A DNA stretch of 64,000 bases, taken from positions 1 through 64,000 of the forward strand of contig JAPTJF010000151.1 of the NCBI GenBank assembly GCA_029339195.1, read 5' to 3'. This DNA comes from Micractinium sp. NFX-FRZ (taxonomy: Eukaryota; Chlorophyta; Trebouxiophyceae; Chlorellales; Chlorellaceae). The notes under the pieces are model-generated. The model did no database searches. It was given only the letters and a program-made list of their open reading frames with translations, and was not told the origin of the DNA. The position numbers and the translations under genes were made by a program. Numbering within the stretch: position 1 is the stretch's first letter; every line of letters starts with the position of its first letter. Positions 1 through 9,813 of this stretch are shown here, piece by piece.

Positions 1-40
<40 letters not shown>

Positions 41-221
41 CCCCCCCTCGCCCAGCCCCTCCTCACCACCCCTCGCCCCCCCCCCCACCCCATCCTGTCA
101 GCACCTCCCCCCCCGCAGGTGTCATCACCTCCACGCCCCCGGGCTGTCATACAGCCTCGTCCCGTGTTTCCTTCTTCTTGATACCCCCTGCCATGTCCGC
201 CTCCCCCCCCCCCCCCCCCAG
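1..221 (+). repeat. C-rich intron end with poly-C tracts
   Basis: This is the 3' part of an intron of the C2-domain gene. It opens with a run of 39 C and has further C runs near 75-87 and 203-219. The last one forms the pyrimidine tract before the acceptor CAG at 219-221. A second acceptor-like CAG near 117-119 is followed by a degenerate copy of the next exon's first about 25 bases (GTGTCATCACC against GTGGTCACCCC). Confidence 0.7.
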
Positions 222-3200
222 ACGTGGTCACCCCCACCCCCGCCCCCGGCGACGAGGCCAAGGGCGCCACCAAGGACGCCGCCACCACGGTCATCACCTC
301 TGTGCGCCGCATTGTGAGCCCCCTCTTGAACTGCCTGTTCTCCTCTGATTGCCAGCTCCCAGAATGGGCCGAGCTCCCTCTTGACCTGCCCTCATTTTCT
401 GTTGATGGCCAGCTGCCAAAGCCGTGTGTGGGCGGGTACCGGCCCAAGGAAACGCCCACAAGGGCGCACCCACCCCTGTGTTTGTGTGTGCGTGCGTGTG
501 CGCGTGTGCACATGTGCATGTGTGTGTGGTCGTGCGTTTGCGCGATCTGTGCCCGTGATCCGGTCTCCCCCGTCTCCCCCGTGCCCCCCTCACGCCCCCG
601 CCCTTCCTCCGTCTCCCCTCCCCGCCGCAGCTGCTGGCCGCCCCCAGCATGCGCCCCGAGTCCAAGGGCGTGCTCTCCTTCTTCTTCAAGAAGGCAATCA
701 ACCTGGAGGTGGGTGGCCCTTTGTGCTTAAACCAAACACGTTGTTGGTACGAATCTTGTAGTCCTGTAGGTGTGCTTTTCGCTTGAATGAGGGCTGGGTG
801 GGTCAAGGGGTGGGGAGCCGCATACGGGGAATTATAAGCTTACCACCGCCTCCGCCTCCCCCTCTCGTCCTTGACCGCAGGGCTCCCCTGACACGTATGC
901 CACCATCACCCTCTACGACCCCAACCGCACCCCCATCCCTAACATCGAGTGCCGCACGGGTGAGGCCTGTTCTGTGCATGTTTCGCAAGGCAGCCCGTGA
1001 GGCCTGTTCTAGTGCTTCTTGTCTCCCCGCAAGTCAGCCCAGAGAGGGATTGGTGGCAGGCTGGGCTTTGCAGGTGCAGCCTGGCACTTCAATGTTATTG
1101 CGTGCCGCACAAGTGAGGCGTGGGAGTGCTGTGTGTGGGGTGCAACGCATGTGGGCGGGTGCCTGCCGGGCTGGGCAGGGGGCGGCCCCGACGCAGACCG
1201 GGCCTGGCTGTCGCAAGACGCTGACAACACAACTTGTGTGTGCTTGTGCGCACAACATAGCGAGCGCTCTGCACCTGCCTGCTGGGCAGCAGCCTCGCCC
1301 TTCCTGCGCCCGCCCGCCTTGCCCACCTGTCTTTCTTCCTGCGCCCTTCATGTCTGTCCCTCTCCTGCACTTCCTACCCCTTCCCGCCTTGCCGCCATTC
1401 CTTCCACAAAATCAACCTCCCCATCTTCCTTTCTTCCTGCCCTCCATCTTGCAGAGGTGGTCCTTAACGAGGACTCCCCCCGCTACAACTTCCGCACCGA
1501 CTTCGTCAACATCTCAGGTGCGCGTGTCTATTGGGACTTGAAACTGGCACTGGCGGGAAGGAGGGCAAGCGTGGGTGGGGCGAGGGGCACAACTTCCGCA
1601 CTAACTTTACATGCAGGTGCGTGTCGACAGTGGCGCGACGCTTGTTTTAGTTGTGGCGGTGCCTGTTTCTGTTGCGCCGATGCCAGCAAGCCAGCGCGCG
1701 CCCTCCTCATTCCCCTTCATCCCACTGCGAAGCTCCTCCACCCCCTCCTCACCAATGCTGCCTGCCTCTGCAACTGTGCTCCACCGCCTGGCCTGGCCCT
1801 GCCTGCCCACACCGCAGCCGCCTCCTCCCTCACCACTGCCGCCTCTGTGCATGTGCCTCCTGTCTGACGTTGCCCTGCCCTGCCTGCCCTGCCTCCGCCG
1901 CAGCCGCCTCCTCCATCACCATTGTTGTGTACGACAATCCGGGGGCCATGGCCGCCCTCACCTCCCTCAAGGTGCCCTTCCTGCAAAAGGTGAGCTGGCT
2001 GCACAGAACAAACTGAGCGTAAACCATTAACAAAGAAACAGCTGGGAGTGGGGGCGGGACAGTGTATGCCACGCTCTTGTTGTTTTGGGGCAGGAAGGGG
2101 CTGCGGCCCTCGCCTCCCTCACCAGAGCGACGTTGCTGCCTCTGCCTGGTCAGCCCCTCGCCCCTTACTCCTGCTGTGCCCACGCGTGCTATTTTTGTTC
2201 ACCCCAGCTGAAACCAGCGGGTGCTGAGCATGCGCCCTGCCCTGCCACACTGCTTCCAAGCCCTTGGCCAAGCACTCCCCCATCCCCTGCTGCTCCCGCC
2301 TGCTGCTCCCGCCGTCCCACTTTACCAACGTGCGTAACAACATGCGCCCCTGCCCACCAGCACTGGACTTTGGCACGCACCAACGTGCACCCCTGGCCCG
2401 CTCCCCCGCAGGCCAAGCCCAAGGTGCTGGGTCGCGTGCGCGTGGAGATTGGCGACGTGGCCAAGGAGGGAAAGATCGCCGACCGCTACCCGCTGCTGGA
2501 GGCGCAGGTGGGTTCATTTGAAAATGAGTTGACAATCTTGTGTAGGAAAGTAGGTGCAAAGTGTGAAGTGTTGAGAGTAGCCGACCGGTGCTGGGGGCCG
2601 CCTGTTGTTTTTCAAGCTGGCTGGACGCGAGGTTGGTCAGCAACGAGGGTTGGACCGTGGAGCGGCAATGGCCCAGCTTGCTGCCCACTGGAGGCGCAGG
2701 TGAGTTCATTGTTTGTGCGCCTCCGTGTGAGACGTGGTGGGAGGGTTGTGGGCGCTACTGCATGCACGCGCAGGCAAATGCCAGGGTTGGGGGTAGGGTG
2801 GGCGCAGGCGGTGCAGCGTGTACAGTGGAGATGGTGAGCGGCATGAGCTCGCCCGCCCGCTCAAGCCTTGTTCTCAAACTCCCCTCCTACCTCTCTGTCG
2901 GGCCCCTCCCCAGCCTGGCAAGATGCACCTCAGACTGCAACCACCAGCATCATAATCCGCTGCCCGCCCCCCGACTCCCCACCCTTGTATTGCCCCCTCC
3001 ACGTTCCCTCTGCACCCGTACCGCAGACGGGCGAGGTGTACCTCAACATGCATGGCACCATCCGACTCACATCCCCCCCCACCTCCCGTACTGCCCCCCC
3101 TGCTCCCTCTGTACCGCAGACGGGCGAGGTGTACCTCAACATGCAGTGGAACCATAGCATCACATCAGCCCCCACCCCCTGACCCCCACCCCTTCTTGTA

Positions 3201-3312
3201 CTGCCCTTCTGCTCCCTCTGTACCGCAGACGGGCGAGGTGTACCTCAACATGCAGTGGAACCCGGTGGAGCTGTCAGAGGAGGATGAAGCCTCCACATCC
3301 GCTCTCCCCTGA
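222..3312 (+). CDS. C2-domain protein, 3' part (synaptotagmin-like)
   Basis: The last seven exons of a gene that begins outside the window: 222-313, 631-708, 881-959, 1455-1517, 1904-1989, 2412-2507 and 3229-3312 (stop TGA 3310-3312). All intron phases match, giving 191 residues plus stop. After a Pro/Ala linker the chain forms one C2 beta-sandwich. It starts at KGVLSFFFKKAINL, passes through the strand TYATITLYDPN, a partner strand around NEDSPRYNFRTDF, ITIVVYDNPG and VLGRVRVEIGDV, and closes with RYPLLEAQ and the final strand GEVYLNMQW. C2 domains bind phospholipid. In plant synaptotagmins and extended synaptotagmins they tether membranes at ER contact sites, and the upstream part here may hold the SMP and transmembrane regions. 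The acidic calcium-binding loops look poor (DPNRTPIPN, YDNPGAMA), so calcium-independent binding is likely. Which C2 family member it is cannot be told from this part. Confidence 0.85.
3005..3256 (+). repeat. Three tandem copies of the last-exon acceptor and start
   Basis: The block ending in CCGCAG|ACGGGCGAGGTGTAC occurs three times, with exon starts at 3027, 3120 and 3229 (spacing 93 and 109). The pyrimidine tracts are also copied. The third copy is the one used in the C2 model. The first two read TGEVYLNM and then diverge, and they share one open frame that stops at 3180-3182. Confidence 0.9.
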
Positions 3313-4036
3313 AGGCCATCTTGCCCCGCCTCCTCGTCTGGCGGCCACCTGGAGGGCGCTGGCGAGGGGGGGGCAGGCACCTCCGGCTCGGATCCAGGCT
3401 GCCCCTGCCTGAAGAATTGGGCCGGCTGCGTCCTCCCAGTCAGCCTACGGTGGAGTGCAGCCAGGTACCTGGCAAGGAGCGGGAGAATCGTGGAGAAGAG
3501 GAGGGGCTCGTCTGCCTGGGCCTGGGCCTGGGGTGGCTTGAGGCGCGTCCCGCCATTCGTGATGTCCCGGCATGGGCAGGTACCGCAGTGCCGCTCTCCT
3601 CCTCCCAGTGCGCCTCCCAAAGGCTCCACTGATGACTAAGTTCTATTAGCGCCATAAATCCCCCCGCGTTTGCATGTCTGTGTGTCTGTGTGTACCTGCC
3701 GCCGCGCAGCCTGCCAGTGTTTGCGACCCCTGTTGTGAGCCCTGCGCGCGTGCCGGCGGCGTGCGCGCCACCCCATCCCAACCAAGCCTGGTGTTCCCTG
3801 GCGTCTTTTGCATGCTGTCTCCTGTAAAAACTCATGTCCCGGCTTGCACGTACTAGAAGATCGATGTATTCTCAATGACTGTTGGAGCAAGCAGAGGCCT
3901 GCACTGTCCAGCGCAGCCAGAGCGCAGCTCAGCGTGGGCGGCAGCAGATGCACCGGCACAGAATCCTTTCAAGATTGACTGGGCCGCCGACTCTCTCCCC
4001 ACATCATTTTTCATTTTCTCGCCTCCACCAAGCACC
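3313..4036 (+). other. 3' UTR of the C2 gene and intergenic spacer
   Basis: No gene is recognised. A TGTAA motif at 3823-3827 is the likely poly(A) signal of the C2 gene. The remainder up to the ATG at 4037 is probably promoter and 5' UTR of the small acylated protein. Confidence 0.5.
3823..3827 (+). terminator. Candidate poly(A) signal TGTAA
   Basis: TGTAA followed by AAA, about 510 bases after the C2 gene stop. Green algal nuclear genes use TGTAA as poly(A) signal. Confidence 0.45.
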
Positions 4037-5140
4037 ATGGGCTGCCTGCAGAGCAAGCTGAAGGAGACCGGGGTGAGCGCGAGTCTCCCGCTGAAGGGCC
4101 CCGCCGCTGCGGTCCTGCGATCATCTCACGCCCTGTGGGCCTTGATTGCTGTGCGCGAGCTGCCGGAGTGCTGGTGGAGCCCGCAGTTCAAAATACTGGA
4201 AAAGCCGCAGCAGCGCTAGCGGCGTTGGCGCGTTGGGGCTTGCACCTGCTATGCCCGGCCCAAACTGTCTTCCTGCGCGTGTGGCAGCGCAGCCGCCACC
4301 TTGCAAGGCGCTCGCCTGTGGCAGCTGGCGGTCCCGCCGCACGCTGCCGTTCTTCCCCCCCCTGCCTCTCCCCCTCACTCCAACTCCAATATTCCCATTT
4401 GCACACTTTCAAACAAAGAGGGCACTCCCACACACTTGCAGCTCCAAATGCACTCTGCTGCCGGCACTCGCACCTCTGTGGCTCACCACTCCTCACCGCA
4501 CCACCCACCCACCGTGTCCTCACCCCACTTGATGATGTCAACATCATGCACCTGTTCTCCCCCATGTTGCGCAGGCGGTGGACAAGGCTGTGGATGCCGC
4601 CGCCTCCAACAAGGACAAGGTGTCTGCAGGCGTGAAGACAACCGCTGAGAAGGCGGGCGTGAGCTCCTCTGTGGCACAAACCGCCTCCACCAAGGTGCGT
4701 GCACACTTTTGTGGGCTTTTTCAACTGTGCAGACAATTAGCTGCGCAGGTAGCACTTGTACGCATGAGTTGTGCTACTGTGAGGTTCCAGCGTACGCCAC
4801 TCGGTGCCGGCGCCTTTCGTGAGATGTTCCGCAAGCGCTCAGCGCCGCGTGCGCTTGCACACGTCGAGCGCCACCCTGCCGCTGCTGCCGCCGACGACCA
4901 GGCCCCGCCGGGCGTCGCCGACCCGCCCCTGCACCCACTCCTTCTCTTCTCTCATCACCAACCGCGGCCCCGGCGTTGCCCCTGCAGGTGGATGCCGCCC
5001 TGACTGACAAGGAGGGCCTGAAGGCCACCGTGAACAAGGCGCTGGGCGGGGAAGGGGCCGCCCCTGCCGACGCCGACGCGGCCGCCCCGGAGGTGGCCGC
5101 TGCCCCAGTGGCGGAGGCCACGGAGACGGCCAAGGCCTGA
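4037..5140 (+). CDS. Small acylated, LEA-like helical protein (102 aa)
   Basis: Three exons in phase 0: 4037-4072, 4575-4694 and 4988-5140. The ATG context is CACCATGG. The protein begins MGCLQSK: Gly2 is a classic N-myristoylation site and Cys3 a palmitoylation site, so stable plasma-membrane or endomembrane anchoring is expected. The middle is Ala/Lys/Thr-rich and predicted helical (AVDKAVDAAASNKDK, AGVKTTAEKAG), resembling LEA-type amphipathic helices. The tail is acidic and Ala/Pro-rich (ADADAAAPEVAAAPVAEA). Cys3 is the only cysteine, and there is no enzyme motif. A stress-related membrane-protective role is possible by analogy with LEA proteins, but this is inference. The small first exon, which carries only the lipidation signal, makes the start choice firm. 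The protein family is otherwise unrecognised. Confidence 0.8.
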
Positions 5141-6121
5141 GGAAGTGTCTCACTGAGAAGGTGTCCTCAGCCAGCGGGGGATCCTTGGCACTACCGGCGG
5201 ACCTCGCGTGCTTGCCAAGGACACCGTCATGCCAACCCCACTGCCGGCCGTGCTTCGAGGCACCCGAAACCCAACACCCCCCCAAAACTCAACAGCCCCC
5301 GCCGCGCTCTCCCATCTGAACCGAGCACCTAACTGGCGCGAGGCTGCCCCCCCTCACCACCTCACACCCACCCATCCAACCGAAACACGCCCATTCTTCC
5401 AGCCCACCATGTGCCATCCCTCTCACACCACCTGACCTGCTGCATTTGGTTTCTGGAGCATGGCATGTGCGCTGGCGGGTGCCACCTCCCGGTGGCGCCG
5501 CCACACGCCTGCCTGCCTGCCTGTGTTGTGAGTGCCTCATGAGTCTTTTCCTGTGTTTCCTCCCATTCATCTATTCCAGCATTCATGCGACTGTGAGACT
5601 CCTCCCATGTAAAAGCAACGACGTACCTGCAGCTGGCACTGCGGAATCAGGTGCAGCACCGCCGGCGGCGGTGGCTGATGGCGGGACGGAGCCCCCTCAT
5701 GAGGCCGGAGCACTCATGCATGCGTTGTATATTGTTCCCTACCCGCTTCAGAGCAATATTCGCCTCTTTTGAGCACCGCTAAACGTTCACAGAGCCCTCC
5801 TGGTCGCCGCAGAAAGTTTCGACGGAAGCCCTGCCTTGCTAATTTCACATCGCGGGCTGTCATGGCAACAGATGCGATGCCCGAAGTTGTGGGCAAGGTG
5901 CGCAGGGGGCCGCAGCCGCATGCGGGCAAGACTGCTGGCTCGTGCTTCAGTGCTGCGCTCTCCCTTGCGTGCTCGGCAGCGGTTATAGTTTTAGGTTGTG
6001 CGACCACGGGCGGAGGGGTATATCGCGCTCCCTTCCGCTGCCGCCGCCACCGCCGCTGCCGCTACTCCGCTCACCACCTGCCGCCGCCTGCTTGCAGCCC
6101 GTGTGCCCAGGCGATGCAATC
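5141..6121 (+). other. 3' UTR and RRP40 upstream region
   Basis: No gene is recognised. A TGTAA at 5608-5612 is the likely poly(A) signal of the small acylated protein. A TATA-like GGGTATATCG lies near 6016-6025, about 100 bases before the RRP40 ATG, and may be its core promoter. Confidence 0.4.
5608..5612 (+). terminator. Candidate poly(A) signal TGTAA
   Basis: TGTAAAA lies 468 bases after the stop of the upstream gene, in its probable 3' UTR. Confidence 0.45.
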
Positions 6122-9003
6122 ATGTCGCTTCCGGAGACGGGCGTGGTGCGCATTGGTGGTGGCGTGCAGCAGGAGGGGGAGCAGCTGATTGCGGTCAAAG
6201 CGGGGGTGCTGCGGCAGGCGGCACGTGGCGGCAAGCTCTGGGTGGAGGCAAGACAGAAGCGGTAAGGGGGGGCCCAAGCTGCCTGGCTTGAGGGCTTTTG
6301 TCCGAGGTTCATGGTGGGCGTACATTTAGGAGAAGGCCGGCTGGAAGCTCACGCAAGCTGCGGCAATGCGTGGGTGCAGCTGAGCGAGAAGAAGCATGGA
6401 GCACGTGGTGGCGCACCGGAAGCTAGCATCAGCGGCGGCACTGTGTATGGGTGCAGCCGAAACATAATTTGTTTGGGAAGGCGTGGCCCGAGGGAGGCTT
6501 GCAAGCGGAAGGATGCCAGGATGCCCCCTCCCTCCCACCTGGGTGCTCAAGCCTGATGGGCGGCGGCCCACCCCACCGCCCAACCGCTCGATGCCACCCC
6601 CTCAACCACACAGGCACGCTCCCTCCGCAAACCACCCGGCCTGAAACAAACACCACGCCTCCTCCACCCCGCCCCACCTGCACCACGCAGGTACATCCCC
6701 TCGCCAGAGGATGTCGTGATTGGCCGCATCGTGGACAAGCATTCGGGTGAGCACTCGTTGTTAGCACTAGGGATGCCAGCCCCGTGTGGTTGGTGAACGC
6801 ATGCACGGGCTTCGTCCTAAAAGGCCAATCTGGTGATTGGCTGCAATGTGGGAAAGCACTCTGCCCAAGGAGTTGGGTTGCAAAGCCTCATGTGGTGATC
6901 GAGGACGTGCGTGGGCTTCGCTTTCGAGGCAAGCCGCCTTGTGGGCAACAGCGGTCTGGTGGTAGCTTTGCCTCACACGGCCACTCTCCTTTGTGTTTGC
7001 CTCTGCTGCCAGGCAGTTGTTCCCTTGACAACCCTACCTTGGCAACACTGGGATGTGAACAGTTTCTGGGATTTCACTCAGAACACACCCTGTCCCGTGC
7101 TTTTTGCTGTGCTGCTGCAGAGGCGTATGGCGTGGACATTGCCGGCCCCTTCCGCGCGGTGCTGCCGGTGCTGGCGTTTGAGGGGGCCACCAAGCGCAAC
7201 CGGCCAAACCTGCAGGTGACACGGGGGAGCGGCACACGGCTGCGCTGCCTGTGGAAGGAGCAGCACTACACTGTACTGTACTGCTTGTGCACCTGTGGAG
7301 GGAGCGGCACGCTGCCCATGCTGCACTTCCGCTGGCTGCCCACCTGGCTGCCTGCCCTACCGCCTGTGCTGCCCGCGCGTCCGCCATCCGCTGCATGGTC
7401 TGCTTGGCTCCTGTGAATGCGGTACTGCACTGCATGCTATGCTGTGCTGGCATGCCTGCCTTTACCCGCCGCGTGCCACTACTGCACGCCCTTGCATCAC
7501 TGCATGGCGCACATGCGGGACGGTCAGCGCTGGCGCCCGTTACCGCCCCGTACTGCACCACCTTACCGCCATGTGACACATGGACTCGCTGTACCGCAGG
7601 TTGGGGACCTTGTTTACTGCCGGGTGGAGTCGGCCCACCGAGATTTGGAGCCGGTGCTGTCCTGCACAGATGCAGCGGGCAAGGTGCGTGCATGGGGGCT
7701 GGGGCACAATGCTGCCGCAGCGCTGCCATGCCGGCGTGGCGCTTCCGTCCCGCTGCTGCTTGTCGCACCGTCCTGCCGCCTGCGCTGCATTTCTGCCACA
7801 GCCGCCGCCGCCTGCCCTCAGCCGCAGCCAAGCCGTGGCGGGTGCCTGGGCACCCGCAGCAATCATGTGCCAGCGTCCTGGCCGATGCACCCCCCGCTGC
7901 CCTGTGGGCACTTCGCTGGCGTGTGCAGGCCTCTGGATCCACGGCGCCTAAAGGGCTCCCATTGTTATTTATCATGCCCAACTCTCTCGACTTGCATACT
8001 TCTTGGTTCCTTGGCTGCAGGCCTCTGGGTTTTCCCATCTCAAGGGCGGGATGCTCGCGGAGGTCAGCACCACGCACGCGCGCGCGCTGCTCAGGTGACA
8101 ACCTCCTTCTTAGTATTTTCCTTGTACTACCCATGGGGGCAGCGGGCCCGCAGCGGGTGCAGCGACAGTGAAGATGGCAGCAAGGCAGGCTGGGCAGCAG
8201 GGCGCCTGATCGGGAATGGTGGGCAGGTGCCTCTCCCAAGGGCACCGCTTTGTGGCATTGTTGCAAGGCGGCCCCGCCCATCACGTTTCAACCTTGAACC
8301 CGCCGTGCCTGCCCTGCCCTCCACCCGCTGCCTGCCTGCTCTGCCCGCCCCCTCCGCCCTGCCGCAGCCGGCCACCCGCGGCAGTACTGTCGGCGCTGGG
8401 GCGCGCGCTGCAATTCGAGCTGGCTGTGGGGCAAAACGGGCGCGTGTGGCTGGATGCACCCACGTGAGTGCAAAAGTCAAACGTCGGTTGGTCAAACCCT
8501 GTATCGAATGCAATGACAGCTCAGCGTGGCAGGGCACCGTTGTGGGAGGGGAGGAGGCGCTGGCTGGGCCAGGCAGGCCGACTGCTTGTTGGGCAGGCGG
8601 GCGGGTGAGAGCGGGAGGGGGGCACCCGCCCTGGCTTCCCCCTGCCTCACCTCGAACTAACATAGACCGCCCACCTGCCTGCCTGCACACCCACCTGGCC
8701 GGGCTGCCGCCTTGCTTGCATGCCGGCCTGGCCTCTGCCTGCTCGCCCGCGCACCCACCTCAGCTGCCCAACAGAAGTGCTCTGTTTATGGCTTCCCCCT
8801 GCAGGCCTGCTGTCGCGATCCTAGTGGGCAACGCCATCCAAAGCAGCGAGTTCCTGTCGCCAGCTCAGCAGGAACACCTGGTGGCAGCGCTGCTCAAAGG
8901 CAGCGCGGCGGCCTCAGTTGTGGCGGCGCAGCAGCGGCAGCAGCAGGCGGCGCAGCAGGCGGCAGCAGCGGCCGCGGCGGCGATGCAAGAAGGGGGCGAG
9001 TAG
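6122..9003 (+). CDS. RRP40: Exosome complex cap subunit RRP40 (EXOSC3)
   Basis: Seven exons with matching phases: 6122-6261, 6691-6746, 7121-7215, 7600-7683, 8021-8094, 8368-8463 and 8805-9003. They encode 247 residues, close to the usual 240-275. RRP40 is an S1/KH RNA-binding cap subunit of the RNA exosome, which degrades and trims RNA 3' ends in nucleus and cytoplasm. Hallmarks are QKRYIPSPEDVVIG, entering the S1 fold, the family signature FEGATKRNRPN followed by QVGDLVYCRV (about residues 86-106), and the C-terminal KH domain with the GQNGRVW version of the GxNG motif (about 171-177). The N-terminal domain (MSLPETGVVRIGGGV to KLWVEARQKR) is also typical. Odd: the protein ends in a Gln/Ala-rich tail of about 25 residues that is absent from animal and yeast RRP40. 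Confidence 0.94.
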
Positions 9004-9813
9004 CTGCGGCGGGCGGCAGGCGGATGCATTGAGCTCTGCCCATGGAATTGTAAGACAACGAAGCAACTCTGTTAACACACGCCCTGCTGCATTCTGCCAG
9101 AAAGGGGAGAATGCTCTTGGGCTGCTCTCCAGGACTGCCAAAGTGGTGGCGTGGCAGCACCATGCTTCAATCATGCACCCATCTGGGGTTGTGCAGGAAG
9201 GTAAGCTGGCGGCTGTTGCAGAGCGTATATCTCTGCTCGAAAAACATCGTGCCCGTGTGTATGGGTCGCCGAGGCACGGTTTGAAGCCCCAAGCGGCCTT
9301 TTTTACTGGCGCCGCACGCACAGCAGCAGGTGCGCAGGAGGCCCGCACGCTACGCCTAACGAGAGCGTGATATCTCTTCAAATTGTTCAAAGTGATTGCT
9401 GAGTAGTGGCGCCAGGTTCACCAGTGCGGGCAGGAGTGTGGCCGTGTGGGCGCCCAGCTCTAGCAGCGCTACTGGGCGGGGTACCATCACTGCTCCTCAA
9501 AAGGTCACAAGGTGCGAACCTCGGCACGCGCAGGGAAGCAGGCTCCCCTCGTCTCATTCGATGATGCTGGGGCGCACGAGGCCAGCGAGTCGCCCGGTTG
9601 TCGCGGCGTGTCCGCGCCATCGTGGGGCGGGCAGCGCCCGGAGCCGAGGGCGTGGCGGCTGCTAACACTGCAGGACTGCCATCTCCGCCCGCCCATCGGC
9701 GCCGCCATCTACCAACGGAGCGGGTGCCGCATGCTGAACGCAGCCGCCCCCCCACCTGTGCTGGCGTGCACCGCGTGCAGGATTGAGCCGAACAGGCTCT
9801 GAAGTCGGACAGT
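9004..9813 (+). other. Spacer between RRP40 and the AP2-type gene
   Basis: No gene is recognised. TGTAA at 9049-9053, 46 bases after the RRP40 stop, is its likely poly(A) signal. The rest is presumably promoter and 5' UTR of the downstream gene. Confidence 0.45.
9049..9053 (+). terminator. Candidate poly(A) signal TGTAA
   Basis: TGTAA lies close behind the RRP40 stop codon. The short distance would imply a very short 3' UTR. Confidence 0.45.

Noticed and set aside
1..39. Poly-C start as a telomere or contig-end signal
   Set aside because: It is pure C without the CCCTAAA pattern of plant-type telomeres, and coding exons follow at once. It is an intronic C tract.
7034..8284. 416-codon open frame on the minus strand across RRP40
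   Set aside because: High GC keeps antisense frames open. The plus strand has conserved RRP40 exons here, and the antisense product shows no motif.
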